Under the pieces are notes generated by a model. The model was not told the origin of the DNA and made no database searches. It saw only the letters and a program-made list of their open reading frames with translations. This document shows positions 35,671-47,288 of a stretch of DNA of 64,000 bases, one piece after another. Made by a program: the position numbers and the translations under genes. The stretch is from Hymenopus coronatus (taxonomy: Eukaryota; Arthropoda; Insecta; Mantodea; Hymenopodidae): assembly GCA_030762935.1 (NCBI GenBank), contig CM060897.1:114448176-114512175 (forward strand). Direction: 5' to 3'. The stretch's first letter is position 1; every line of letters begins with the position of its first letter.

Positions 35671-36090
35671 GCAAAATTTTCTAAGAATAGCTTCTAAACA
35701 CCCACTCATTTTGGATGAATGTTGCTGAAATTTGCAAAACTGGTAAACCGTAAGAAATGGGTACAAAAATTACTACACAAAAATGTACTAGATGTTGTTA
35801 AAACACACATTATGTCATATGCGGGTGTCATCTTTCTTTTCGCCTCTCTTTAGTTTTACTGGCAATGCAAAGCAAACCCTACTTCAATTGTTCACAAAAA
35901 AGATTTTATTATCACTTTAGCCCAGTGTATCCAACTATTTCCCCTCTGCTTAAAAGGAAGCAAATAATAAGACAAGTTTTCCATTTCTGCTAATATTTAT
36001 CTCGTACTAGTGGGAAATATGTAACAGAATAATCTTTTGTAGGAAGGTTTTTATGGAATAACTAAAGAAAGTCTTTGAATGGAGCACATT
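35671..36090 (+). repeat. TPR family, 3' half
   Basis: Begins at TTTTCTAAGAATAGC and contains CTGGTAAACCGTAAGAAATG. It ends near GAATGGAGCACAT. The first half is missing. Confidence 0.85.
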
Positions 36091-36297
36091 TACTTTAGTA
36101 CCTAAACATGCTAAAACTTATTGAATGCTAAAACTTATTGGATGAGATTTGTTGTTTGATCTTCTCTTCTGCATGTGCAAGTAGTTGTTGATTATAAGGA
36201 ATTTATAGCAACACACCCTGAGTGCCCAGTTAACATGGTGGTGCGATTTGCTGTTAGTTTGATATTTTGTAATCGTCGTTTTGCAATGGTAGTTTTT

Positions 36298-37143
36298 ACT
36301 TTCTCTAAATGTAACTACATAGTAGGAAGATAAGATATTGTATTCCACCCAACAATGTGATAGGAAATTCCATCAAAACTACAGGTTTTAGGGTCGTTGT
36401 TAGCAAATCAAAAGCATTTTTAAAAATAAGTCCCTGAGTGAGTCCATAAATATGATAACTCAAAAACGAAAAATCGGAAAAATATCAAGCTTAATATTAA
36501 ATTTAAAATCTTTCAAGAATGCGACACGAAAATTTTGAGGAAAATCCCGCCACTCCAAACTAACTTTGCTTAGAAAAAGCTTCGAAAATTTTGATTTCCT
36601 CAAAAATGACGCTAACAGTTTTGATTAAAATGCCGTATTTTAAAGATATTTACATGAAAAGTAATGTATATTTTTAATTTTCTGGGAATACCCTCTGAAG
36701 ACCTCTTTATCTTGGACGGGTTTTGCTGAATTTTGCATAATTAATAACACTTAATAGATAGACCAAAACTTACTACAAAATATTTTAGATCTCATTAAAA
36801 GATAAATTTAGTCATGTACATATTTTTGTGAAGCTAACCGTTTCCGAGATATTCCTTGTTCCTTGCTATCGATTTCAGTTATAAAATACTTTAAATTTTC
36901 TCATACGGGAATTATTTCTAAACTCCTGGTCATACAAAGAAAGGAATTTTAACCATATAGAAAACAACTTTTAAAACATTTGACTCTCGCTTTAGTCTAG
37001 CGTATTCACCTATTTCCCTTCTACTTACAAGGAAGTAGGTAATAAAGATAATTTGTGCTCAAATATCATAAACTAGAGTAATAATTTTTAACAATAATTT
37101 GTTACAGAGTTATAGAGAAAGTCATGTGAATGGAAAATTTCAG
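36298..37143 (+). repeat. TPR family copy, near full length
   Basis: ACTTTCTCTAAATGTAAC to TTTCAG, with a diverged palindrome (one arm changed to AGTAGGAAGATAAG) and almost no GT tract. Confidence 0.9.
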
Positions 37144-37170
37144 ATGTTTTGTGTTATTGTCTTCTATATA

Positions 37171-37503
37171 TTCACCATACAGTTTATTTGTCATGTAAAT
37201 ATCTCTAATATGCGACATGTTAGTTAAAATCGTTATACCAATTTTTCAGTTAATCAAAACTTTCGAATTTTTTTCCATGTACCTGAAGAGTAGTTGAAGT
37301 TGGATGATTTTCTTGAAAATCTTTGTAGAACAAAAATGTTGAGCTTAAATACCACGTTTGTTGTTTAACGTTTTTTTTATTATTATTATTTTTCAGGAGG
37401 TCTCAAGTCATATATTTGCAGTGAAATATCGATATCAAATTTTTGAGAGGAATAGGTGCAAACCTTCCCTATAAACTATGTGCATAGCACATGTAGACGA
37501 AGT
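37171..37503 (-). repeat. TPR family, palindromic half
   Basis: Starts inside at TTATTTGTCATGTAAATATC and ends CACATGTAGACGAAGT. Its (CA)n core is deleted and replaced by a short ATT run. Confidence 0.83.
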
Positions 37504-37960
37504 AATATACTGTACTGTCAATTTTTAGTAATGAAAATGTATGTTTCATTCGCATCCACTTTCCATTCGATGTTTCGAGAAAAAAGGTATAACAGAAAGC
37601 AAGCAGTTGTTTGCACTCCCATTAATGAACCAAAATTTGCTTTTTCGCTCATACACCTGTAGCATATTTTCGACTTTGTCTCCTATCAGAGAAATGGTCT
37701 CCTCGCTTAACCGTGCGTTAAAATCTCCTAAAGTATACACCTATAATGAGACGATATAGTACTTGAAAAAGTGTAAACGATTTTAAAATTCAGGTGACTA
37801 TAAAAATAACTTGGAAATGTTAGATTTTATAAAAAAAATGACATAAATCATGTGTCTGTGTGAGCCAGATTTGGTTCTCAAGGTGTTTGTGTCAAAAATG
37901 TATGAATTATATAACTTTCCCATTAGTAATAAACGGAACTTCAAAAGCTATTTTAAAAAA
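37504..37960. other. Unassigned spacer
   Basis: Short frames on both strands without recognisable motifs. Confidence 0.4.
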
Positions 37961-38812
37961 TCTGATGTGTTACACTCACATGACTTTCTCTAGCAGTTCT
38001 ACAAACTTCATACATAAGATTCTTCTTCTTTCTGCACCTTGCTAATCGTGGTACTCATTAGCACAATGTTCTTATTATTTAGTTCCGTATAAGTAGGAAG
38101 AAAATAAGGGAATACACTAGGCTAAACCAATAGTCAAATGTTTTAAAAGCTGTCGTTATGCGATTGTCATTACAAATCGCTTCTTTTCTTGGCCAGGAGT
38201 AGAACAAAAGAAAAACGGACACTCCCGTCTGAGAAAAGTACTTCACAACTGAAACTAATAACAATGAATACCTCGAAAACGGTAAGCTCCACGAGAAAAA
38301 TGTATATCACATAACTTGTGCATTTTAACAAGACCTACATTGTTTATATAGTAAGTTTTTGTCTATCTCTTACGGTTTACTAGTGATGCCAAATCAAGCA
38401 AAATTCATCCAGAATGAACAGGTCTTCAGAAGCTATTCCCAGAAAATTCAAGATATACATTTTATTTGTTTAATATACGATATTTTAATCAAAATCGTTA
38501 GCGCCATTTTTAAGAAAATCAAAATTTTCGAAAAAAGTTCCATTTAAAGGATAGTTTTCTCAAAATCTTCATGTCGCATCCCTGGAAGATACTAAACTTA
38601 AATACCAAGTTTGGTATTTTAGCTACTTTTCGTTTTTGAGTTATCGTGTTCACAGACACACGGACACACACGGACCTTTTTCTAAAAATGCTTTTTTTGG
38701 AAACACGGGGTCCTAAAATATGTATTTCCGGTGAAATCTCGGTATCGAATTTTTGGGTGGAATATAATACTTCTCTATGTCTATGTACATTGTACAAAGG
38801 GGCAAGAGAAGG
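37961..38812 (-). repeat. TPR family copy, near full length
   Basis: TCTGATGTGTTACACTCACATG after a run of six A, ending GGCAAGAGAAGG before ATAAAAATT. Internal landmarks complete. Confidence 0.92.
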
Positions 38813-38861
38813 ATAAAAATTAGGGTGTGCTATTTTATCTTCTTTGGTATGGAATTTTTAC

Positions 38862-39177
38862 TCCTCACGTATGGAGAACTTACAGACTTACAAACCAGGG
38901 CCTGTGATCAGACAGCTGTTAAGGAGCAGATGCACTTCAGATCAGAGGAGCAACCAGTTGGAGTGATCAGCCCTATCGTTGGTATGAGAGTATGCCAGAT
39001 GACGGCGAAATTACTGAATGAAAGGTGAATATAGAGCACGTGGTGGAGTGAATGGCGAGGAAAACTGGTGAACACGGAGGCAACCCGTCCAGACGCCGCT
39101 TTGTCCACACAAAATGGGTTCCTAGGATCAATTTCGGGCTTAGGCGAGCAGTATAAGCCTGGTTACACGGCACCTCC
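38862..39177 (-). mobile_element. tRNA-derived SINE (minus), body type 2
   Basis: Minus strand begins GGAGGTGCCGTGTAACCAGG, then GGACAAAGCGGCGTCTGGAC, TTTTCCTCGCCATTCACTCC and GGGCTGATCACTCC. The middle matches type 1 SINEs and the end matches the element at 49911-50222, so the two types share a module. The B box is degenerate. Confidence 0.75.
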
Positions 39178-39281
39178 AGAGTGATATTTTACTTGTGATG
39201 AAAATATATGAAAGAGTGCCATTTAATCCATAACCTTAAATAAAATGTTAAGAATAAAAAATGACGCAATTTTTCCATACT

Positions 39282-39400
39282 AATTTGGAACGAAGAATTT
39301 ACTTAAAAATCTAGATGTCATTTCTGTGGAAGATGCTGAACTTAAACACCAAGTTTGATATCCGACTTATATTTTAGCTATAATAACCTGTCTGCTTTTC
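39282..39400 (-). repeat. TPR family, diverged fragment
   Basis: Recognised by the GTGGAAGATGCTGAACTTAA-like block and CCAAGTTTGATATC. Strongly decayed. Confidence 0.45.
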
Positions 39401-39589
39401 TGATTCTCTCCATCCCTCCGTCTCTCTCCCTTTCAGAAATAGAAGGCAAATTTGCTAAATTGGATTTTAAATCACAGAACCACAAGAACTGTGAAATGTA
39501 ATCTTACCTCAAAATAAATTATATATAAACAATAGATAAAATAAACTTTAGAAGGGCATTATTACTGAAGACATTCAAATTTATCATTC

Positions 39590-39990
39590 TACGAAGAAAT
39601 TAGAATTTTATCAAATATGTGTATTCTGTTAACAATATCTCTATTGGCTCAAATTTGGCTATAAAAATTGTATTTAATTCAATATACAATTGGCAGCAAT
39701 ATATTATTCTTTTGTATGCTGATGACATTGTTATTCTTTCTAAAATAATAAATGATTTGCAATCTTCTTTAAACGCACGGCAACGATTTTGTAGAAAATG
39801 TGCCATGGAAGTAAAATTAAATATTCTTAAATCTAAAGCACCCGCATTTAAAAAGTGTTACGTGTACGGTCAGCAGGAAAAGTGAACATACGGGGAGAGA
39901 GAAATTAAAAACGTTAAACATTTCGATTATCTAAGAGTAAGGTTTAACATGGAAGGAAAATGGCACAAAAACCCACAGTTTATAAAACAC
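39590..39990 (+). pseudogene. LINE reverse transcriptase fragment with YADD motif
   Basis: The + frame to 39885 carries IILLYADDIVILSK (YADD codons at 39715-39726, the RT catalytic motif) and then LQSSLNARQRFC and KLNILKSK, the post-catalytic region typical of LINE RTs. After a frameshift near 39885 it continues TYGEREIKNVKHFDYL and FNMEGKW, the conserved strand after the palm. The N-terminal RT motifs and endonuclease are missing. Clade not assigned. It ends where an oppositely oriented LINE fragment begins. Confidence 0.85.
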
Positions 39991-40400
39991 ATTAGGATTG
40001 GAACTCCGGAGTTCCTGGAACATTACAAATTTCACAATTTTCATTCAGTGTTTTATTTATTTTCTTCCAGTAAGTATAATACGGCCCATGACCTGATAAC
40101 TAGTGAATTAGGTCTTTTGAGGTATTTATATGCTTTATTTTTAGCCGTTCTTTAATGATGTTGAAAAATGAAAATGTTCTTCTGTCTGTTTCATTCTCTT
40201 CCCATTCCTTTTGCCATTATTTTATTAATATGTTCTTAATATTTGATTTAGTTTGACAGTTGTATTCAACAATGTTTTGTACTCTAATATTATTTTGCTT
40301 CTTCAACCAGTAATAAGCTCTTGTCATATGAAGTATTAAATCAATTGGGCAAATGCCTGTTATAATTAACAGATCCAAGGTTGGTGTAGTGGACGTCATA
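39990..40400 (-). pseudogene. LINE ORF2 post-RT region, opposite strand
   Basis: Minus-strand frames read TPTLDLLIITGICPIDLIL (family TLDALxVLAGxPPIDLxL), then QKEWEENETDRRTFSF and LSGHGPYYTYWKKI (family LTGHGPFxxYLxRF) with a CEIC-like zinc residue pair. A stop separates the first two blocks. It lies tail to tail with the + strand RT fragment, so two separate insertions or an inversion are needed. Confidence 0.78.
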
Positions 40401-40625
40401 TTATTTATTCAAGGAAATGCTATATCTGGTGCTCCAAAAATTAAAGGTGCTGATCAATTACCAAATCCTCTATAAATTCCAGAATAATAAATTCCATGTT
40501 GACTACACATTTTTTCGCGTCGCATCGACATATCCTAATTCTTCCCTCATCGTTTCGATGAACCTATTACACGCTGTGATCTCACAGTCGAAACTAAACT
40601 GACCCGCCTATTTTTTTATTTATTT

Positions 40626-40635
40626 GGGGGGGGGG
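40626..40635. repeat. G10 homopolymer
   Basis: Ten consecutive G in an otherwise AT-rich segment; may be unstable in sequencing. Confidence 0.9.
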
Positions 40636-40755
40636 CAGGAATAAAGGTTATAAGCATAACAGGTATGTAGAAAAGAGCTGTGGTGGACTAAAGCTCGGTT
40701 CCAACGAAGCAATGAGGTGTAGGACTTCCGCCTTGACCGAAGCCCAGACGTAGAC

Positions 40756-41215
40756 CTACTGATAGGGCTTCCCGTTATGGAGGCGTCTGGTGTTCAACAT
40801 ACATTTCCAGAAAAGGATACAGTCCCGCAAAGTCCATTGCGCTTTGGTGTCGTATTCCAAGGTTTTGAGGTAGTCCCTCCACTCTTCATGTGTGAAATTA
40901 GGCCTCTGACAATTTCTGCGTCTACTTAAAGGAAGCTGACAAAACAAGTGCAACAATAATCTATAGGTTTTCCAAAACAAACCGATAACACACGTACGGC
41001 GATTACTGGTCGGCAAGGTATACACCCAGCACTGCCAGCATTGATAGTTTTCCGTTTGTATCTTACTGTCAATGACTACATAAATACAGGAAACTTGTTC
41101 ATAAAAATTATATTCTTTTGGCAGATTATAATGACCCCTTAAGAGGTGCATTGATTCTCGGCATGCTTTCCCAGCTATGTAGTATAACAATTTAGTGCCA
41201 TTAAACCTTACTGCC
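40756..41215 (-). CDS. Orphan ORF of about 150 codons, unrecognised
   Basis: Longest non-repeat open frame in this part of the window. The frame is open from about 41215 (reading FNGTKLLYYIAGKACRES) to the stop at 40756. Features include a Cys/Trp-rich patch (CWQCWVY), a basic SRRRNCQR stretch and a C-terminal EEWRDYLKTLEYDTKAQW. No ATG is in the first part, so it could be an internal exon or a transposon remnant. The Cys residues could bind metal, but no family pattern was recognised. Confidence 0.3.
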
Positions 41216-41467
41216 TAACTTTAAAAAGAAAACTGGGTCGGGATATGATTGCGTAAGAACCCATCGGAGATCCCTACAATTGCCTCTCATTAAATCCTTA
41301 AATATCTCAATCAGGGGCGGATTGTTTTTAGTTTGTGAGGGAAGGATTGCGTAAAATAAAACAAGGGGCTCTTCCCTTCAAAAATAAGTATTCCGCCCAA
41401 AATTTGATTTTTTATATTCACAATAGTCGTAATATACTCTTGTAATTATTAAACACTTGAAACGCAA

Positions 41468-41798
41468 GCGGCGCCGTGACTGAGTGGATACACTGCTTGC
41501 CTCCCACCTATTCGGCCCGGATTCGATCCCAACGGGATTTGTGGTGGACGAAGCGGCGTCTGAGCGGGTTTTCTCTGAGTAGTCCGCTTTCCCCAGACCA
41601 CTCCACCAACTGTTCTATCGTCACCTTTCCTATCATCCATTTTGCTTTCATTTAATATCACATTCTCACCTCATGTCTGGCCAAGGGTAGAATTCGTTCC
41701 AGGTTCTTCATTCTGTGGTTCCGCTCGTTGTTTAACCAATAGCCTTCTGACCACCATTGGAAGTCCTAGGGGGGGGTGAACAGACTACGAACGAGAAA
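41468..41798 (+). mobile_element. tRNA-derived SINE, body type 1
   Basis: Head GCGGCGCCGTGACTGAGTGG (A box) and CGGATTCGATCCCAA (B box), then GTGGTGGACGAAGCGGCGTC, CCTATCATCCATTTTGC and CTTCATTCTGTGG. It ends AGACTACGAACGAG and has the best preserved promoter boxes of its type in this window. Confidence 0.88.
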
Positions 41799-43088
41799 AG
41801 ATAGAAATGTCAACACACTTCCTCACTCATATCAGCACAAGGTAATATACGTAGTTCCATTATTTACTATCTGAAACCAAATGTTTACATAAATGCTTTA
41901 AACGCCAATTCTTTAACCATTTTATCCAATTACTGAATCTCATTCCACAACTTTGCACACACACACTTACACGCATATATCTAGCACACTTACACGCATC
42001 ACCACTATCCTTGAAAGTTAAACAAAGGGCGAAGAGGCCGCCAAAGTCTCAACTGGTGGACCACTCTAAACTATTATACGTGAGGTTTCTATTGAAACAT
42101 GACCACCTTTCTACTACTTGACCGACCTAGGAGGTAGGGTGCCATAATGACATTACGGGGTTGGAAAACCCTGCTAAATTCACACTTCACTGCCTATTAC
42201 TCTCTCATTATCAGTTATAATTGTGTTGTTACCAGTTGTATTTCTTTTTTGGCAGTGAAATATAGAAAACATGCTGATATCTTTCGCCGTTCTTGCTTTG
42301 CTCGCTTTCGTATTGTTGTAAGCAGATGTTGGGAAAGAGGGAAACCGGATGGTGAGCCATAGACTCTTTTTAATCTCATGTTTCATATATCTCAGGTTTT
42401 AGATTAGGCAGTCAAGGATTGACAATTGCCTTGTGGGATATATGCGACTCACGCACTCTAGATGGAAAATAACTCGTGCCGATGAGCCCCTTAGTGATCA
42501 GAGTCTATACCTCTGCAAGACTCCGAGCCATAATGTAAACGAAATGGCTCAGAAGTCGCTATTGTCTTAACATTTTAAAAAATAATTTTACGTTAAAATT
42601 CTTCTTCCGTTTATGCTAACTTTGTTGGAGATCCTTCTAGACATTAGCTAAATTATTATTTAAATACGCCGTGAAACACCCATATATTTATATATTTAAT
42701 TGTATTGTGTTTTATATAAAAACCGCTTTTGAAGTAATATTTTTCAGATTAAATTAATTTCAGTTCAGCTAAAATTTCGAATTAAAAAATACACAATGAA
42801 GTTGTTACGACATTACCGTACAACTGTGGGTTTGTATCAGTGAATCTCTTATTTAATTGGTGGAAGTTTAAAAAATGAAATAGAAAAACTCCCACACACA
42901 ACAGAATACAAAAGGAATAAATAATAATAATAATAAAAGAATGAAGCGAGGGCTTCTAAACGTCTCAATAGACATCAGTCAAAAACCCCATTTAATGGTT
43001 TTCACTGTAGAAAATTACTCTATGAGGCTTAGACACCTTGAATGAAATCTCGGTTATAGGTTATGGGTGGAATACAAATAGGTATTGA
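41799..43088. other. Unassigned spacer
   Basis: Short frames on both strands at 42147-42386, an AAT run at 42920-42938, nothing recognised. Confidence 0.4.
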
Positions 43089-43262
43089 CTGCCTCCGTGG
43101 TCGAGTGGTCAGCGAGCTGACTTCTCACCCGGAGATTCCGGGTTCGATTCCAGGCTGGGGCAGGGAATTTTTCTTTAGCCAGATTTATTCCCTATCCCCC
43201 ACAGAGTCTAGAAGTATGTATGTGAGAGTGAATGTGTGTGTATTTGAGAAAAATAAAATGAT
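43089..43262 (+). mobile_element. Short tRNA-derived SINE
   Basis: Very tRNA-like head CTCCGTGGTCGAGTGGTCAG with GGGTTCGATTCCAGG (perfect-looking B box). A short body with TTTATTCCCTATCCCC and a GT-rich stretch follows, and it ends GAAAAATAAAATG. Its head could be mistaken for a tRNA gene, but the acceptor stem does not close. Confidence 0.8.
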
Positions 43263-44834
43263 TTAAACCAACGTAAAGAACCTACAGACAACGAGTTCTT
43301 TCAAATGCAAAGCCCCCGATATGACTTTAGATGTTAAATGAAACAATACAAAAAAAATAGACATTATTTACATTGGTAGTGAAAGTAAAACTGTAGGTAA
43401 ATTTCTCTTATATACATTCTGTAAAATAATAAAATCGTAAATAATTTTAGTCGACATTAAATTTACTTTTTCTAGTTTTTATCTTTAACAAATAGAAGAT
43501 GAAGAGCTCAAATTACCTTAAACGCCGTGGCCATTAAGTTCGCAAGATTACCTCAATAAAATATTCGTACAAACAGAAGCACGGCGGTGGCTTATGACAT
43601 TTTGGAGTCCTATGCCTGAGGCTTTAAAGCTTTCTTAACGCTGCTACAATGAACATTTTTAACGAGAGGGAAAATCTGTGATTTATTTATCAAATTACAA
43701 TTCCCTCGACTTGTTCCCGGAGCACAATGAAAAGTTTCAAATCAGATCATGAAATAGCCCTTATTTCTGGACACTAGAGTGAAGTTTGAGAAGGAGAAAA
43801 ACAACGTTTTATCAGTCTGCTAATGAGGTACCGTATTTCTATTCTCATCCTTTGGCCAGTTTGTGACAGCCCAGGATATTCAGTTTGCTATATGTTACAA
43901 AATGAATTAAGACTTACGCTACACTTTCTGGCCCTGTAAAATATTGTACAGCACCTAAGTTAGGAGCAAATGAGCAAAATTCAAAGACATATGAATAGCA
44001 TTATTATCATATTTAACGATCGTAAGTTTCTCTTTATATTGTTTTGCGATGTTTTTTACAATACCTAAATCGTTTTAATAAATAATTTCTGGGGAACATT
44101 TTAATGCAGCAGCTGCTGTCCAAGCTTCGGCAGTTGGAAAGATAAACAGAGATAAGTAGCACTCTCGCCCAGCGCAAACATCAGAAGCGCTATCAGAGGT
44201 TTCTCATAAGTGTTGTATTGAGAATGTTTTTGCGGCGACATGAAGGCATGTCTACGAGGGCGTCGGTAACGTCAATTATGACGGAAAGCGATTGTTGTAA
44301 TTACTAGAGGTTGGGAGAAGACTTTGTTCACTTCCCCACGGATGAAAATTTCAAAAGAAGAGGCTACGCGGGCCTATGCATCACGAATAAAATGAACTGA
44401 TAGTGAAAATTAAGTGAAATGACAAAATTATAACTTAAAGGGATTAAAAATTAACTATAAATTATATCATAACTTTGTAATACATAAGATGAATTAATAT
44501 AATAATTTCCATAAGTTCGAATTATTGGCACCAAAATTGATAAGTCTAGTGCTCCTTCGGGAAAACTGAACTAACTCCTATTAGTGAAGTCACAGTAAAA
44601 CCTGGCAAAGTCACAAACAAACGAAAGATGATATTGAGAATCTTTAGAACTAGAAAATCAACAAAGGATAATATAAATGAACAAAAATAGGTACAAAGGT
44701 AGAGAGATGATTAGAATTGTTGTCTTCTGATGATTTATAAGCTCATATATATATTGAAATATACCTGTTATAACAATACTTTAAAAATAGATTTAATACT
44801 TTCGAACAAAGGTTTAGAAATTTCAAAGTAGGTA
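43263..44834. other. Unassigned AT-rich spacer
   Basis: Includes a slightly GC-richer patch at 44100-44380. No open frame or motif of note. Confidence 0.4.
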
Positions 44835-45108
44835 ACCCAACTGCCCAATATTTGGAGTGTGCATATATCCCTTCAGCGCTAAAAAAATTTGCAGGTGTTA
44901 TTTCAAGTTAAAATCTGTCAATGGAGAAGCCCTCTAGCTTATCAGCGGAGTTAATGAGCAGGTCGTGTTCATTGAGAGAAGTACAACGAGGGTCGTACAC
45001 GCTAGTTCTCCTTGGCCGGTTTTAACTTCAAATAACCCCTTTCAGCTCTGCAACTTTTTTAACGCACGAAGGGATATTTGCAAAAGTCAAATACGGGCAA
45101 GGACACTG
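44835..45108. mobile_element. MITE-like element with about 75-bp inverted repeats
   Basis: The left arm (about 44842-44920) contains CTGCCCAATATTTGG, ATATCCCTTCAGCGC and AAAAAAATTTGCAG, then GTTATTTCAAGTTAAAA. The right arm (about 45020-45104) is its inverted counterpart (TTTTAACTTCAAATAAC, CTCTGCAACTTTTTT, GAAGGGATATTTGC, GGGCA). About 270 bp with no coding capacity and no clear target duplication. Distinct from the TPR family. Confidence 0.7.
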
Positions 45109-45404
45109 TAGTTTAATACTGGACACTTTCATTTTCCCCTGTGCTAAGCTGAGAGACAAGTATACAGTGGCGCTTCTAGCGGCCAGGGCTTAAGGAACAA
45201 GCGATTAAATTGAATGGTAGGAAAAGGAAAACCAATAATGATATTGTATTATGCATTGTTGTTTTCTATTTATTCAAAAATATTTTGTCAATACAATACA
45301 ATACAAAACAATGCAGAAAACAATATAAATGTGTTGGATCTACAGGAGTTATTTATAGATGCATGACCTGTTTTACTTTAACGTTTCTACCTGATTTGTT
45401 CTGT

Positions 45405-45422
45405 TTTTTTTTTTTTTTTTTT
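45405..45422. repeat. T-tract (A-tract on minus strand)
   Basis: About 18 T. On the minus strand it lies about 30 bases downstream of the AATAAA near 45446-45452, at the end of the THAP-like gene. Confidence 0.85.
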
Positions 45423-45554
45423 CTATTTTCATCATTCAAATAACATTTTATTAACATATTGAATGCTTTGTCAATAAACACGTGTTTACAACTTTCACAT
45501 ATGCAAGTGAATAATGCATCATCTACACAACTTTAACCTTAATTTAACATTAAG

Positions 45555-46564
45555 TCAACCTAAGAAAGATAATGAAGAAACTTTCATTAAATAGAGAATT
45601 GATGCTGTTGTACATCGTATAAACAAATTCGTTGTGAATCTGGAATTTTCATAACGCTTCGGACTAATATGTGCATTATATAATTTACCACCTCTGCTCT
45701 CATCAATGTCTGCCAATTTGTTTATACACTCCTCATGAATCAATTTTGCACATATCCAGCTGCATACATATGAATCTGCACACTGCTGAACATTAACTGC
45801 TGGTTCACTGCGAGTGAAATCCTAACAAGAGATGATAATATTAATAATAATAGCAACTACAAGAAAAACAACAACAATAATAGCTACGAATAATTATGTA
45901 TCTACTGAATATCTTGAAATTGTACGTATTTTATAACAACAAATCATTGAAATTTCCTTTTTAACCGTAAAATCATGATTGAATCATATAAAGGAATACA
46001 AATACTTCTAAGTAAAACTAACAGTATCTATGGGAATTTGTTTACTTTATAAACTATAACATAGCAAAATAAACCGCTTTAAATTTGAATATTTTGTCTT
46101 TTTATGTGTAAAATGCAATCAAAAGTGTTATAAACGACTACAGCTAAACCCCTTTAACTTACCCTTGGTTGTACAGCTGAGGATTTCTGAAGCCTTTGGG
46201 TATGAGCATATTCTATATGTTTTATATAATTAAGCAGGTCCTTCTTTTCTGTAAATGTGATCTTAATCACTTCTCCTGCATTTCATAACCCACCGATCAC
46301 AATTAAATCGAACAAAAAGAAACAATAAAATCTAACTTATAACTGCAATTTGTAAGCTTTGTCTACTTATAGTAACTGTATATCGGTTTATTCAATTAAA
46401 ATTAAATAGGTGTAATGTTTTAGACGGTGGTTAAGTATATTAACGTTTAAAATGATATAATTTACTTACACTGTTTTGTCTCGTGGAAAGCGGAAATTGG
46501 ACTTGGAAAGGTTCACAAGTTCCAAGTAATTGCAGTCAAACACAGCACAAAACTTACCAGACAT
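45555..46564 (-). CDS. Candidate THAP-type gene, three exons (minus)
   Basis: Exon 1 (46470-46564) starts ATGTCTGGTAAG and encodes KFCAVFDCNYLELVNLS and FRFPRDK, the start of a THAP zinc-finger domain (C-x4-C, then FxFPxD), which binds DNA. It ends at a donor GTGTAAGT. Exon 2 (46163-46275; acceptor TGCAG, donor GTAAGT) encodes EVIKITFTEKKDLLNYIKH. Exon 3 (45555-45821; acceptor TTAG) encodes QQCADSYVCSWICAKLIHEE, resembling the YVAGWVxKKL segment of THAP9/P-element-like proteins, and ends in TAG or TGA. Exons 2 and 3 join in phase 0. Exon 1 as written leaves two bases, while exon 2 needs one, so a middle exon with the rest of the THAP domain is missing or unseen. An alternative donor inside exon 1 (ATGTCTG then GTAAGT at codon 3) does fit exon 2 in frame but skips the THAP domain. 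AATAAA follows near 45446-45452. Could be a domesticated transposase, or a decayed P-like element. Confidence 0.5.
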
Positions 46565-46904
46565 GGATCAGCAGTTCTCTGTGTGATAATCCTTATAGCA
46601 CTGTGTAGACCGATACAAAGCTAAATTATGTTTTAATTAGTCATTATTGCTCTTACGTAGGCTATACCGAGGCTACAGCAACACCAGCTGATCGCTGCTC
46701 AAGGCCTACTCGCTAAAATAACAGCGCGTATCGCGCGAAATATCGCGGAGTATCCTTTATTAAACTATAGTGTATTTGATTCGGGACAGTTAGATCACCG
46801 GCAGGTAATCAACCGCGGGCCAAAGCCTATTAAAAGTTCTCGTACTAATCTTTGTGACAAACGCACTTATTTATAATTACTTTTTTTGTTTTCGCTTTTG
46901 GAAT

Positions 46905-47112
46905 ATCCTGGATTCAAACCCCGAAGCTGACTAATCTGATCGAAGGTATTTTCGCGGTTTTTCTCGGGTGCGAAGTTTCCAACGGCCCTGTATTTCCTTT
47001 CTTTCTCCATCACCATAAGTACCAGTCATTGAGCTGATCACCCATCTGAATTTGCTGAGATACAGAATTGCTTATCGACAGACATTACCTTGTAAATTCT
47101 TGGTGGTGTAAG
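46905..47112 (+). mobile_element. SINE, 5'-truncated
   Basis: B-box-like CTGGATTCAAACCCC, followed by GGTTTTTCTCGGGTGCG, AGTCATTGAGCTGATCACCC and ACAGACATTACCTTG. The last part resembles the end of the type 2 SINE at 49911-50222. Confidence 0.6.
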
Positions 47113-47288
47113 TCATACATACTGGACGGTTATACAGAAATTAAGAATGTATAATTAATTTTAATTTACAAAGACTAATAACCATCAAGAAACAAGTGTA
47201 TTGATCGGGGTAGTTATCTGTTGAGCATTTTACCCATCAATGTGCCTACCACTAGTTAAGTATGGCCTATGAAACCTATCGTCATAAA

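Noticed and set aside
43089..43170. A functional tRNA gene
   Set aside because: A and B boxes look good but the cloverleaf acceptor stem does not close and a SINE-like tail follows.
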